Origin: Oleispira sp963851095
Lineage (GTDB): Bacteria > Pseudomonadota > Gammaproteobacteria > Pseudomonadales > Oceanobacteraceae
NCBI GenBank assembly: GCA_963851095.1
Contig: CAWKOX010000010.1
Span: 372,001 to 436,000 of the forward strand
DNA length: 64,000 nt
Direction: 5' to 3'
Below, piece by piece: positions 37,173 to 46,793 of the stretch. The position numbers and the translations under genes are program-made. Within the stretch, counting starts at the first letter, position 1; each line of letters opens with the position of its first letter. The notes below the pieces were generated by a model that ran no database searches, had not been told where the DNA came from, and was given only the letters and a program-made list of their open reading frames with translations.

Positions 37173-37236
37173 GACATAAAAAAGACATATAAAAAAGAGC
37201 GCTTAGGTTCTCTTTTTTATATGTCTTTTTTATGTC
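37173..37236. terminator. 27-bp perfect-stem bidirectional terminator after lolD
   Basis: Arms 37173-37199 and 37210-37236 pair without a mismatch around a 10-base loop. Two A/T blocks flank GACATAT, and the outermost bases are GACAT/ATGTC, shared with the terminator at 32774-32817. It separates lolD from the convergent DUF2062 gene. Confidence 0.95.
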
Positions 37237-37239
37237 TAT

Positions 37240-37797
37240 TTAAACATCACCCGATTCACTATTGGTGGATGAAGCTTCTCTCGCCAGACGCTCAGCTTTA
37301 CGCTTATTCCAATGAGATATGATGTGCATACGCCACAAAACTCGCATCGTAATATAAGCAATACTCGCAAAGACCAGCCCCGACAATAATGAGCCTAAAT
37401 ACAAAGGCAGCCAAATTTCGCTCAGTTGAGACAAGAGGGCCTCTAGCGTCATATCGCTATTAAACTCTCGAGCAGGAATATCAAGTAAATAAGCCCCTAA
37501 ACTATAGGTCGCATAGAACAACGGTGGCATGGTGATTGGGTTGCTTAACCACACAAGGCCGACAGAGATGGGTAAGTTTGAATTGAAATAGAATGCGAGG
37601 ATAGCAGCCAATGCCATTTGAAACGGCATAGGAATAAAGGCACAAAAGATGCCGATGAAGAATGCTTGTGCAACTGAGCGCCTATTTAAATACCACATCT
37701 TAGGCTTACTCATAAGCGGCCCTAAAAAGGCAAGTGACTTGTTATTTTTCACTTGATCGGGCGTTGGGAAGAGCTTTTGTAACTTTTTCTTTGGCAT
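37240..37797 (-). CDS. DUF2062 membrane protein
   Basis: The 185-residue protein has the DUF2062 layout: a polar N-terminus, then two helix pairs around FFIGIFCAFIPMPFQMALAAI and LYLGSLLSGLVFASIAYITM. The motif WLSNPITMPPLFYATYSLG is diagnostic. The function of the family is not established. It sits between lolD and comEC, the same place as in P. aeruginosa (PA2985), on the opposite strand to its neighbours. A basic C-terminus is predicted to face the cytoplasm. Confidence 0.88.
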   Translation of the reverse strand: MPKKKLQKLFPTPDQVKNNKSLAFLGPLMSKPKMWYLNRRSVAQAFFIGIFCAFIPMPFQMALAAILAFYFNSNLPISVGLVWLSNPITMPPLFYATYSLGAYLLDIPAREFNSDMTLEALLSQLSEIWLPLYLGSLLSGLVFASIAYITMRVLWRMHIISHWNKRKAERLAREASSTNSESGDV

Positions 37798-37880
37798 TTG
37801 CTCGGTTCTTTTGTGGTTTCAGCGATTTCTGCCATGCTGATTATAGGGCTGGATTATGCCCATAATCTTTAGGGGTGGCA

Positions 37881-40263
37881 ATGAGACTCTGTTTGGTTGG
37901 TGCTATTTTTGCGCTATTTATTTCTATTCAATTTCAATCTGATCAATTTGTGTTGCTCATATTGTTGAATTTGGGGGTGTTGATATGCGCTAGAAACAGC
38001 CCCGTTTTTATTCGACTTATCGCTATTATGGGCATTTTTGCTTCTGCGTATTATAGCCATTATTGGTTAGATGATCGTTTAAGCAGTCGTCTAAGTGCGA
38101 ATTTGTCGGGTATGACAGTGGAAGGGGTTGGCGAAGTTACAGGCTGCAGGGATATTCATGGGGGGCTGCTACAAGGAAAACATACGCTGTAGAAAAATTA
38201 GTGATTCATGTTGTCTTCGCTGACAACGGGTGAAGTAGACGTACCGTCGATGAAGCGCTTGGCATTAAATTATTACCGCACAGCCAACAAAGAAACAGGG
38301 CTGATTCCCTCGAAGATTGCCTGTGGCTCGATTATTCAATTTACCGCTAAATTAAGAGCACCTTATAGTTTTATTAACCCTTTTGGATTTGACTATGAAG
38401 CTTGGCAGCTCAGTCGTGGTATCGATGCGTCAGGGTATCTGCTCGACACATAAAGTAACGGGCATTGCGACTCACTGGCGGAGCCAGTTACGCAGTCTGC
38501 GTGAACAATGGATACAGCGCGCAGCTTCACTAGAAGGCGTATCGGGGCAATTGATTCCAGCGCTATTGTTTGGTGAGTCAGGCTACCTACCCAAAGAGCA
38601 GTGGCTGGATTTTCAATTAACGGGCACTATTCATTTATTAATTGTGAGTGGTCTTCATGTCGGCTTTCTTGTCTTTATTGTTACCGCGCTCTGGTTCTTG
38701 TTAATTCGCTTAGAAGTGATGCTGTTTTTCCCGCGTTCTTCTGTACTCTTTAAATTAACGCCTTTTATATTATTATTGGCCTGTGCTTTGTACGCCTATA
38801 TGGCTGGCATGGGGCTGGCAATACAGCGTGCAGGATTCATGCTGGCTCTGGGGATATGCGTGGTTTATATGCGCCATCATTGGTCTTTATTCGATACCTG
38901 GCTATGGGTCATGTTACTGGTGCTGCTGGTGAATCCGCTCAGTATTTTATTCATTGGCTTTTGGTTCTCATTCGCTGCAGTGGGGGCACTGTTGATGAGC
39001 TATGACGGACAGATTGGGCATCGATCTAAATCAGAGCGGAAAAGGCCAAACTCAATAAATATGCTCAGTAGCATTGGAGGGCGAGTTAAGCTGCTCTATC
39101 AACCCCAGTGGATTGTATTTATCGCTCTGATGCCACTGTTATGGTTTTTTCAACAACCTCAATCAGCACTTTCATTTTTTACTAATATTGTTGCTATCCC
39201 TTTATTAGGGCTTGTTGTTATGCCGCTCTCTTTAATTGCGTTTATATGGCCAGAAAGTGTGGCAGTAGGCATGCTAAATGCTGTATTAACTCATACGATG
39301 AGCTTGTTGCATCAATTATCGCTTTATCCTAGTTGGCTGGTCTACAAGCCCTCGGGTATCTGGCTAATTCTATTATTCCCTCTGGTTATATCGGCCCTCT
39401 GGTTTACTGGCGCTCCATTTAAGCGATTAAGCTTGGTGCTATTGATGTGCGTCTTTCTGATACCAGTCACCGTTAAGGATCAGAAGTTAATTGTTTTCGA
39501 TGTCGGGCAGGGGTTGGCGGTGTATGGTTCTGACCCTTCATCTAATAATGATTCATCACAAAAATCATGGCTTTACGATACCGGTGCAAAATTCCGCTCT
39601 GGCTTTAGCTTAGGAGATGCGGTTGTGGCAAAAAACATTTTAGCTTTCAATGGTCAGGCCTTGGATCTTCTTTTTGTTAGCCACTCTGATAATGATCATG
39701 CTGGGGGCGAAGCGGGGTTGCGGCGAAAAATCACGCCGGCTGTAACGTATGCGGGCCAGCCGAATGAACCTCACCATACTCAGTGCCATGGCATAGAAGG
39801 CTGGACGTTTCTTTTTGATGAAAGCCAGAGCAGTCGTTGGCGAGTATTCAATTATGAGCTGCCCAATGCCAGTGATAATAATCAATCCTGTATTGTTCAA
39901 ATGGAGATGGCAGGTAAACGGATTTTGTTATCAGGGGATATTGATAAAAAGGCTGAGAAGCAATTGATTGCAACTTATGGGGAAGCGTTGAAATCGGATA
40001 TTCTCATCGTAGGTCATCATGGCAGTAAAAGCAGTTCTAGCGAAGAATGGATAGCGCAGATCTCTCCAGAAATAGCTGTTGTTTCAAGCGGTTTTAAAAA
40101 CCGGTTCCAACATCCACATCCCAGTGTTTTAACCCGATTTAGCCAGCATTCTATTCCTATCTATAATACCGCTGAGTCAGGTGCTGTCGAAATAAATCTA
40201 GATGAAAGTATGTCTGTTACTCAATGGCGCATGAAAAATGCACCAAACTGGCGACAAATGTGA
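37881..40263 (+). pseudogene. comEC: comEC (DNA uptake channel), disrupted by three frameshifts
   Basis: The gene is recognisable end to end but is split. The start ATG at 37881 follows AGGGG. The first frame runs to a TAG at 38190; the coding sense then passes through a second frame (TYAVEKLVIHVVFADN) near 38180-38230, returns to the first (KRLALNYYRTANKETGLIPS, then NPFGFDYEAWQLSRGIDASG) until TAA at 38451-38453, and moves to a third frame from about 38447 to the stop at 40263. The large last part keeps the competence-domain helices and the metallo-beta-lactamase motif SHSDNDHAGG. ComEC carries single-stranded DNA across the inner membrane in natural transformation. The damage is confined to the N-terminal 200 codons. 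Confidence 0.85.
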
Positions 40264-40369
40264 TTTGAACCACGTATTCATTGCATCTGAGTATAGAGCT
40301 GTTGATCAAGCTTGTGCTAAAGTAGCGCCCATAAATCATAATAAGTTCATGTTGTTAGGAGATTGACCT

Positions 40370-41029
40370 GTGTTTGAGATCATCCAGAGTGGCGGTTGGA
40401 TGATGATTCCGATCATCATTTGTTCAGTATTAGCGGCGGCTATTTCCGGCGAGCGTTTTTGGACGCTTCGCACCAGTCAAATTGCACCAGTTAATCTATT
40501 GGGGCAGGTTTGGGGCTGGATGAAGAATAATCAGCTTGATGGTAAGCGCATTAAAGAATTACGCGACAACTCACCGTTGGGCCGCGTATTGGCTGCGGGT
40601 TTGGTGAATTCCAAGCATGGTCGCGATATTATGAAAGAAAGCATTCAAGAAGTTGCCAGTCATGAAATTCATGAGATGGAACGCTACTTAAATGCCTTGG
40701 GAACGATTGCAGCAGTAGCGCCTTTAATGGGTCTACTAGGAACGGTTATTGGTATGATCAAGGTATTCTCTGAAATTATGCTTGCAGGAACTGGGCAGGC
40801 TGGCATGTTAGCTGGGGGTATTTCTGAAGCATTAGTAACGACTGCTGCCGGTCTATCCATTGCAATTCCAGCGCTTATTTGTCACCGCATGCTTCAGCGC
40901 CGAGTTGACGAAGTGGTTGTCTTTATGGAGCAAGAATCTTTGAAGCTGGTTGATGTGCTTCATGGCGAACGTGAAGTTGCTGATAGCCCGATTAAGAAAT
41001 CAGAGAGCAATCAAGCGGTCGGAGTTTAA
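40370..41029 (+). CDS. exbB: ExbB/TolQ-family proton channel protein
   Basis: This 219-residue protein has three transmembrane helices with the family signature TIAAVAPLMGLLGTVIGMIKVF. The start is a GTG with AGGAG 8 bases upstream. It is followed after 2 bases by an ExbD gene, and the pair sits after comEC as in P. aeruginosa (PA2983-PA2982). It energises a TonB-type or other outer-membrane process through the proton gradient; no tonB gene lies nearby. It is distinct from the TolQ-like protein at 8.7 kb. Confidence 0.93.
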   Translation: MFEIIQSGGWMMIPIIICSVLAAAISGERFWTLRTSQIAPVNLLGQVWGWMKNNQLDGKRIKELRDNSPLGRVLAAGLVNSKHGRDIMKESIQEVASHEIHEMERYLNALGTIAAVAPLMGLLGTVIGMIKVFSEIMLAGTGQAGMLAGGISEALVTTAAGLSIAIPALICHRMLQRRVDEVVVFMEQESLKLVDVLHGEREVADSPIKKSESNQAVGV

Positions 41030-41031
41030 TT

Positions 41032-41451
41032 GTGAATTTCAAACGTCAAAATAAAGAGATGGTGGAAGTTAACCTTACACCCTTGATTGACGTCGTGTTC
41101 TTACTGCTGATTTTCTTTATGGTCTCCACGACGTTTACTAAGGAAAATCATTTAAGTATAGATTTACCAGAGGCAAGCGCAGAGCAGCAACCGGTAGCGA
41201 CCAATCGACTAGAAATTATTATTACCGCCTCAGGCAGTTATTCGATTAACGATAAAAGCTTAATCAATAACCAGCTGGATACGTTAAAGCGCGGAATAAT
41301 GAAAGCCGCCAATGGCGAAACAGGCTTGCCGATTACCATTACAGCCGATGCAAACACACCACACCAAGCGGTTGTGCGCGCAATGGATGCAGCAGGACAA
41401 ACGGGCTTCGTAAATCTTAGTATCACTACTCGTCAAGCTAGCGCGGAATAA
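41032..41451 (+). CDS. exbD: ExbD/TolR-family protein
   Basis: The 139-residue protein begins with a GTG just after the exbB stop. Its transmembrane helix starts VNLTPLIDVVFLLLIFFM and keeps the proton-carrying Asp at residue 20. The periplasmic part has the TITADANTPHQAVVRAMDAA element of ExbD. It works with the preceding ExbB. msbA follows 3 bases after its stop, so the pair is co-transcribed with the LPS genes. Confidence 0.94.
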   Translation: MNFKRQNKEMVEVNLTPLIDVVFLLLIFFMVSTTFTKENHLSIDLPEASAEQQPVATNRLEIIITASGSYSINDKSLINNQLDTLKRGIMKAANGETGLPITITADANTPHQAVVRAMDAAGQTGFVNLSITTRQASAE

Positions 41452-41454
41452 TTC

Positions 41455-43197
41455 ATGACTAAGAAAGTTTCGGCAAGACGCCTATATGGGCGTTTGCTGA
41501 CCTATGTTAAGCCTTTTATAGGCTCATTTCTGATAGCCATTCTTGGCTTTATCCTTTTTGCATCCGCAGCACCTGCACTTTCTTGGATGATGGGGCAAAT
41601 TACAGAAGTATTAGCCAACCCCAAACCAGAAGATGCGCGCTTTGTGATCATTACCCTCATCGCAATTTTTGCTTATCGTGGTCTTGGTACTTTTTTAGGA
41701 AAGTATTTTATTGCACGGGTAGGGCGTGGTGTCGTTCATAGTTTGCGCACTGTTTTGTTTAATCACATGTTGACGCTGCCCAGTAATTATTATGATGGTG
41801 AATCAACGGGACGTTTGATTTCGCGTGTTATTTTTGATGTAGACCAAGTTACCGGTGCTGCTACTAAAGCATTGACGACCTTGGTACAAGATGGCTTAAC
41901 TGTGATCTTCCTAATGGGTTACTTAATTTATCTTGATTGGACACTCACGTTAATATTCCTAGCAATTGCCCCGGTTATTGGTGGCTTGGTTTCTTTTGCC
42001 AGTAAATTCTTTCGTAAATACAGTAAACGCATTCAAAAATCAGTAGGTAATGTTACCCAAGTGACAAATGAATCGATCACAGCGTATCGTGAAGTACGTA
42101 CTTTTGGCGGTCAAGATTTTGAAAGCGCACGCTTCCGTAAAGCCAGTGAAGATAATCGCAAGCAAGCGCTAAAATTTGCATTAACTAATGCCATTAACGT
42201 TCCACTTAATCAGCAAATTATTGCATTAGGATTAGGTGTAATGGTTTATATGATGTTTGAACGTGTCTTGGATCAAACCATGAGTGCGGGTGAGTTTATG
42301 ACGTTTATCACTGCGGCCTCTTTAATCGCAAAACCACTGCGTTCATTAACAGACATTAACTCGATTATTCAAAAAGGCTTGGTCGGCGCAGAATCTATCT
42401 TCTCGGTTCTCGATACCGATACTGAAAAAGATGACGGCCAGATTAAACTGGATCGCGTTCGTGGTGATGTTGAAATTAAAAATTTAAGTTTTAAATACCC
42501 AACTTCTGATGATTGGGTTCTGAAATCATTAAACGCCAAAGCAGAAGCAGGAAAATCTTACGCTCTTGTCGGGCGTTCAGGCAGTGGAAAAACCACACTA
42601 ATGACACTTTTGCCGCGTTTTTATCAAGCCCAGCAAGGCAGCATATTATTAGACGGTCATAAAATTGAAGATCTAACCCTTGCTAGCTTACGCAAAAATG
42701 TTTCTATCGTGAGTCAGCAGGTAATGCTATTCAATAGTACAGTTTTGGAAAATATTGCTTATGGTGAACTACAAAATAAAACGCGTGAAGAAGTCATCGC
42801 AGCGGCAAAGGCGGCTCATGCCGATGAGTTTATCGTTCAGATGACAGATGGCTACGATACGATGATCGGTGATAACGGCGTTTTGTTATCGGGTGGTCAA
42901 AGACAGCGCATTGCCATAGCTCGAGCTATTCTAAAAAATTCTCCAGTACTTATTTTAGACGAAGCGACTTCGGCATTGGACACTGAATCAGAAAGACACA
43001 TTCAAAGTGCTATGGAAGAAGTTGTTAAAGGTCGCACAACATTTGTGATCGCGCATCGATTGAGCACGATTGAAAGTGCAGACCAAATTTGGGTGATGGA
43101 AAAAGGCGAAATAATAGAGCGTGGAAGTCATAACGAATTGTTAGAAGCAAAAGGCGCATACGCGAACTTGCATGATCTTCAGTTTCAAGAAGGTTAA
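41455..43197 (+). CDS. msbA: Lipid A export ATP-binding/permease protein MsbA
   Basis: This 580-residue ABC half-transporter has six N-terminal helices and a C-terminal ATPase (Walker A GRSGSGKT at 373-380, LSGGQ at 478-482, LDEATS at 501-506). YREVRTFGGQDFE and QKGLVGAESIFSVLD are typical of MsbA, which flips lipid A-core across the inner membrane. It is followed 11 bases later by lpxK, the common msbA-lpxK pair. P. aeruginosa carries no msbA at this spot, so this is a difference from that block. Confidence 0.95.
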   Translation: MTKKVSARRLYGRLLTYVKPFIGSFLIAILGFILFASAAPALSWMMGQITEVLANPKPEDARFVIITLIAIFAYRGLGTFLGKYFIARVGRGVVHSLRTVLFNHMLTLPSNYYDGESTGRLISRVIFDVDQVTGAATKALTTLVQDGLTVIFLMGYLIYLDWTLTLIFLAIAPVIGGLVSFASKFFRKYSKRIQKSVGNVTQVTNESITAYREVRTFGGQDFESARFRKASEDNRKQALKFALTNAINVPLNQQIIALGLGVMVYMMFERVLDQTMSAGEFMTFITAASLIAKPLRSLTDINSIIQKGLVGAESIFSVLDTDTEKDDGQIKLDRVRGDVEIKNLSFKYPTSDDWVLKSLNAKAEAGKSYALVGRSGSGKTTLMTLLPRFYQAQQGSILLDGHKIEDLTLASLRKNVSIVSQQVMLFNSTVLENIAYGELQNKTREEVIAAAKAAHADEFIVQMTDGYDTMIGDNGVLLSGGQRQRIAIARAILKNSPVLILDEATSALDTESERHIQSAMEEVVKGRTTFVIAHRLSTIESADQIWVMEKGEIIERGSHNELLEAKGAYANLHDLQFQEG

Positions 43198-43208
43198 GGC
43201 TGACAACC

Positions 43209-44249
43209 ATGCTAGAGCGCTTAACTTCACGCATAGAAAAAAGCTGGTATGACGCCAAGTGGTGGAATATTTGGCTATTGCCGTTCAGCGCTCTGTTTTA
43301 TGTCTTAAGCCATACTCGCCGTTTATGGCTAACTCATGGTGTAAAGGCTAAAAAGAATAATGATATTCCGGTTGTTGTCATTGGCAATATCAATGTGGGA
43401 GGCACCGGCAAAACACCGCTAACGTGTCAGTTAGTAAAACGTTTGAATGAGGCTGGAATCCGTGTCGGAATTATCAGTCGTGGCTATGGCAGTAATGCCC
43501 CGCATTCCCCGTATCTTTTGGCTAAGCACGAACCCGCTAGTATCGTCGGGGATGAGCCTAAGTTATTGCGTGATCGTTTAGATTGCCCCGTAGTTATTGG
43601 GCCAGACCGTAACGCTGCAATCGAGTTGTTATCGCAGCAAGGCATTGATTTGATTCTGTCGGATGATGGTTTACAGCATTATAAGATGGCACGAGATTAT
43701 GAAATTGTCGTTCTAGATGCAAAGCGTCAACTGGGTAATAACTGGTTATTGCCCGCAGGGCCATTACGCGAAGGTGCCTGGCGTCTAAAAACCGTTGATG
43801 CGGTTATTCTGAATGGTGTGGCGGATATAGAAGCTAATAGTTCATGTGACAAAGAAAAAGCAGAACAGGGAATGGCGATTGTGCCATCGGCCTGGGTCAA
43901 TGCAAAAACGGGTGAGCGAAAGTTATTGGATTTTTTTGCTGGCAAAGCGCTTCATGCGGTTGTTGGTATAGGAAATCCACAGCGTTTTTTTACCACGCTG
44001 GATTCGCTAGCTGTTAAATACAAAGAGCATGTTTTTGCCGACCATCATGCTTTTACAGAAACAGATTTAGATATCGCGAATGCGTATTCGCAATGTATTG
44101 TTATGACAGAAAAAGATTGGGTTAAATGTGCTGCATTTGCCAATGAAAACATGTGGTATCTAGAAGTTGATGCACAATTAAGTGCAGCCCTAGAAAATAC
44201 ATTAATGAATGATTTAACCGCATTGGTTCGTAGCTCAAAAACTGAGTAA
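43209..44249 (+). CDS. lpxK: Tetraacyldisaccharide 4'-kinase LpxK
   Basis: The 346-residue membrane-associated kinase carries the P-loop GNINVGGTGKTP (residues 59-70) behind an N-terminal hydrophobic anchor. VGDEPKLLRDRLDCPVVIG and LSDDGLQHYKMARDYEIVV are family motifs. It phosphorylates the 4' position of the lipid A precursor disaccharide. msbA lies just upstream and lpxH, an earlier step, lies at 61.2 kb in the same window. Confidence 0.95.
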   Translation: MLERLTSRIEKSWYDAKWWNIWLLPFSALFYVLSHTRRLWLTHGVKAKKNNDIPVVVIGNINVGGTGKTPLTCQLVKRLNEAGIRVGIISRGYGSNAPHSPYLLAKHEPASIVGDEPKLLRDRLDCPVVIGPDRNAAIELLSQQGIDLILSDDGLQHYKMARDYEIVVLDAKRQLGNNWLLPAGPLREGAWRLKTVDAVILNGVADIEANSSCDKEKAEQGMAIVPSAWVNAKTGERKLLDFFAGKALHAVVGIGNPQRFFTTLDSLAVKYKEHVFADHHAFTETDLDIANAYSQCIVMTEKDWVKCAAFANENMWYLEVDAQLSAALENTLMNDLTALVRSSKTE

Positions 44250-44291
44250 TAATCGAATACATTGCGTCGCAAATAATAACGAGGATGTACC

Positions 44292-44486
44292 ATGGATAAG
44301 CAATTAGTCGCAATGTTGGTTTGCCCAAACTGCAAAGGTCAATTAAAACTGGATGACGAAGCACAAGAATTATTATGCACCTTTGATGGCTTGGCATTCC
44401 CTGTGCGTGACGGTGTGCCAGTCATGTTAGAACAAGAAGCTCGTCAAATGGGCGAAGAAGAAAAGCTAGAAAAAGCTAAGCGTTAA
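44292..44486 (+). CDS. Trm112-family small zinc-binding-like protein
   Basis: The 64-residue protein opens with MDKQLVAMLVCPNCKGQL, a CPxC zinc-finger half, and continues LLCTFDGLAFPVRDGVPVML. Trm112-like proteins (YcaR type) normally lie between lpxK and kdsB. Here its last base is the first base of the phosphatase start, and no kdsB follows. The biochemical role in bacteria is unclear. Confidence 0.9.
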   Translation: MDKQLVAMLVCPNCKGQLKLDDEAQELLCTFDGLAFPVRDGVPVMLEQEARQMGEEEKLEKAKR

Positions 44487-44974
44487 TGATCAAAGTTTTA
44501 TTTGTTTGCCTAGGTAATATCTGCCGATCACCAACGGCTCATGGTGTGCTTGAGCGCAAGTTAGCGATGGCGGGGCTGTCGGATGTTGTTGAGGTTGATA
44601 GTGCCGGAACAGCCGCGTGGCATGTTGGAAAAGAACCTGATTTACGTTCGCAGCAAGCGGCACGAAAGCGTGATTATGATCTTTCTCATTTGAGAGCAAG
44701 GCAAGCGGTTGCTGACGATTTTTTAGAATTTGATTATGTCTTAGCGATGGATGATTCAAACCTTGAAGGTTTAAAAGCAATTGTTCCAATGGGGTCTGTA
44801 AAAACAGAGCCACAATTATTTCTGCAGACTTTTTCTACGCCCAATTTAAAAGCAAAGGGATTAACCGAAGTGCCTGACCCGTATTATGGAGAAAAGGATG
44901 GCTTTGAAGACGTGTTGAATATGGTTGAAGAAGCGTGCGATCAATTAATTTTAGACATTAAATCGAAGCTCTAA
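44486..44974 (+). CDS. Low-molecular-weight protein-tyrosine phosphatase
   Basis: The 162-residue cytoplasmic protein has the catalytic CX5R loop as C8-LGNIC-R14 (VCLGNICRSPTAHG) and the acid DPYYGE. It resembles PtpA/Wzb/PA2978-type phosphatases. It starts inside the Trm112 stop codon and its stop overlaps the murB start by one base, so the three genes are translationally coupled. The substrate is unknown. Confidence 0.92.
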   Translation: MIKVLFVCLGNICRSPTAHGVLERKLAMAGLSDVVEVDSAGTAAWHVGKEPDLRSQQAARKRDYDLSHLRARQAVADDFLEFDYVLAMDDSNLEGLKAIVPMGSVKTEPQLFLQTFSTPNLKAKGLTEVPDPYYGEKDGFEDVLNMVEEACDQLILDIKSKL

Positions 44975-46044
44975 TGTCAGATTTTCTTAAGCAAGCACCA
45001 ATCAAGCAAACATCTCCTTTGAATATAAAAGTGCAATACAATTTATCTTCACTAAATACATTATCCCTTACGGGCGTTGCTGAGTATTTTGCACGTTTTA
45101 ATTCAGTGTCTGAATTGTTGGCGTTACTAGAGTATGCAAAAACGAAGCAGCTTAAAGTAAAAGTTTTGGGCGGCGGTAGTAATATGATTGTGCAGCCGAA
45201 CGTGAGCGGCTTGGTTGTGCAAAGCGCCATGCAAGGTATTGAAAAGTTATCGGAAGATGACACAACAATAACCTATGCGGTGGATGCTGGATTAAACTGG
45301 CATCAATGGGTTTTAAAATCCATCGAGCTAGGCGCGTATGGTTTAGAAAATCTAGCACTAATTCCTGGTACGGTGGGCGCTTGTCCCATTCAAAATATTG
45401 GGGCTTATGGCGTTGAGGTTGGGCAGACCATAGAAGAAGTACGAGGGTTGCAATTATCGAGCGGACAGTGGATGTCTTTTTCTGCAGCTCAGTGTGATTT
45501 TTCGTATCGTGATTCTATCTTCAAAAAACAATTCAAAAGCGATTTTTTAATCACGCAGGTTATTTTTAAATTAGCGAAAGTATTTAAACCGCAAGTATCT
45601 TATGCGCCGTTAAATACCATGGCTGAGCAGCTAGATCCCAAGTCTTTAACCGCTAAACAAATAGCAGATTGGGTAATAGGCGTACGTAATAGTAAATTAC
45701 CTGATCCGAATAAAATCCCTAATGCAGGCTCTTTTTTTACCAATCCAATCATTCCAAAATCTCAAGCAGATAAATTGTTAACTCAGTTTCCTAATCTACC
45801 CGCGTACCCGGTGGCAAATGATGATTCTGTTTTAAAAATTGCAGCAGGTTGGTTAATTGATCAGTGTGGCTGGAAAGGAAAATCATTAGGTTTGGCCAAA
45901 ATGCATGACCAACAAGCGCTGGTTTTAACGTTAAAGCCCGGTGCGAGTCAGAAAGACTTGATTGCTATTCAACACGCTGTGCAAATGGACGTGAAAAATA
46001 CGTTTGGTATTCTGCTGCAACCAGAGCCGCAGGCATTTTATTAA
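44974..46044 (+). CDS. murB: UDP-N-acetylenolpyruvoylglucosamine reductase
   Basis: The 356-residue FAD enzyme has VLGGGSNMIV, ALIPGTVGACPIQNIGAYGVE, the catalytic region NAGSFFTNPI with Ser, and a C-terminal LQPEPQAFY carrying the Glu. It reduces UDP-GlcNAc-enolpyruvate to UDP-MurNAc, the second committed step of peptidoglycan synthesis. The order Trm112-phosphatase-MurB matches P. aeruginosa apart from the missing kdsB. It is the last intact gene before the accessory region. Confidence 0.95.
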   Translation: MSDFLKQAPIKQTSPLNIKVQYNLSSLNTLSLTGVAEYFARFNSVSELLALLEYAKTKQLKVKVLGGGSNMIVQPNVSGLVVQSAMQGIEKLSEDDTTITYAVDAGLNWHQWVLKSIELGAYGLENLALIPGTVGACPIQNIGAYGVEVGQTIEEVRGLQLSSGQWMSFSAAQCDFSYRDSIFKKQFKSDFLITQVIFKLAKVFKPQVSYAPLNTMAEQLDPKSLTAKQIADWVIGVRNSKLPDPNKIPNAGSFFTNPIIPKSQADKLLTQFPNLPAYPVANDDSVLKIAAGWLIDQCGWKGKSLGLAKMHDQQALVLTLKPGASQKDLIAIQHAVQMDVKNTFGILLQPEPQAFY

Positions 46045-46120
46045 GCGATTAATTAACTAGTGCCCATCCGGAAACAGATAAATCATTGATTAATATAGGA
46101 CGTTAATCAAAATCAATAAA

Positions 46121-46179
46121 TAATCCTCTTGCATATGTTAGGTTTATTTCGCCAAAAAGAAATCTAACCAAGAGGATTA
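46121..46179. repeat. Inverted repeat at the left edge of the ISNCY remnant
   Basis: TAATCCTCTTG (46121-46131) and CAAGAGGATTA (46169-46179) are perfect 11-base complements, with a further imperfect stem (GTTAGGTTT/AAATCTAAC) inside. The right arm ends 4 bases before the transposase start codon, so the structure is probably an element end or leader. Confidence 0.7.
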
Positions 46180-46183
46180 CCAC

Positions 46184-46473
46184 ATGCGACAAAGCCGCGT
46201 AGCGCAGGTCAGTATATTTGAAAGATACTCACAGCACGAGCTCAGTAAGCAACTGGGACAACTTTCAATGATATTGGATCGTTATCCTGAAATACTCACT
46301 TTAATCGAAAACGACTTAGTACACTCTTCAGAGAAAAATCGTCAGCATCTTTGAAGAACATACGGATATTATTTCTTATCAAACGATGGGTGAAAGAAAA
46401 AACATTCACAGTGCTGCGTAATTATAGAGCGGGGATTGAAGGGAGTATTTCAGAATTAAAGCGAATATTTTAG
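46184..46473 (+). pseudogene. ISNCY-family transposase remnant
   Basis: Three pieces survive in shifted frames. The N-terminus MRQSRVAQVSIFERYSQHEL starts at ATG 46184 and reaches TGA at 46352-46354. Next comes an FEEHTDII block (about 46348-46373). Last is a C-terminal block TFTVLRNYRAGIEGSISELK ending LKRIF and TAG at 46471-46473. The family is recognised from the opening and from FRAGIEG-like and EEHTDI motifs. Most of the central catalytic region is deleted. Confidence 0.75.
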
Positions 46474-46475
46474 TT

Positions 46476-46705
46476 GTGAGCATGAATCGACGAGGTAACT
46501 ATCACGATAATTCATGTGCAGAAAACTACTTTGCACTGCTAAAAAGAGAACGTATTCGCCGTAAAATTTATCGTAGCCGTGAGGAAGGCAGGCTGATGTA
46601 TTTAATCATATTGAGCTGCTCTATAATTCTACTCGGTGTCATGGATATGATAATGATTTGTCGCGAATGGAATATGAAAAGAACTATTTTTTTGAAACAA
46701 GGTAG
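46476..46705 (+). pseudogene. IS3-family transposase OrfB, C-terminal remnant
   Basis: SMNRRGNYHDNSCAENYFAL, then KRERIRRKIYRSREEGR matches the end of the IS3-family integrase domain (typically SMSRRGNCYDNAVAESFF). A one-base deletion near 46590-46595 shifts the frame, after which DVFNHIELLYNSTRCHGYDN continues the same protein to TAG at 46703-46705. The rest of the element is missing. It is joined directly to the ISNCY remnant. Confidence 0.85.
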
Positions 46706-46793
46706 TATCTAGAAAATTTAAGGGCGATTCAGTCTATGTCGCTACTGCTTAGTCAGTGTACTACTTTTAATCTTGGGTTCTCTTAGTAACAAT

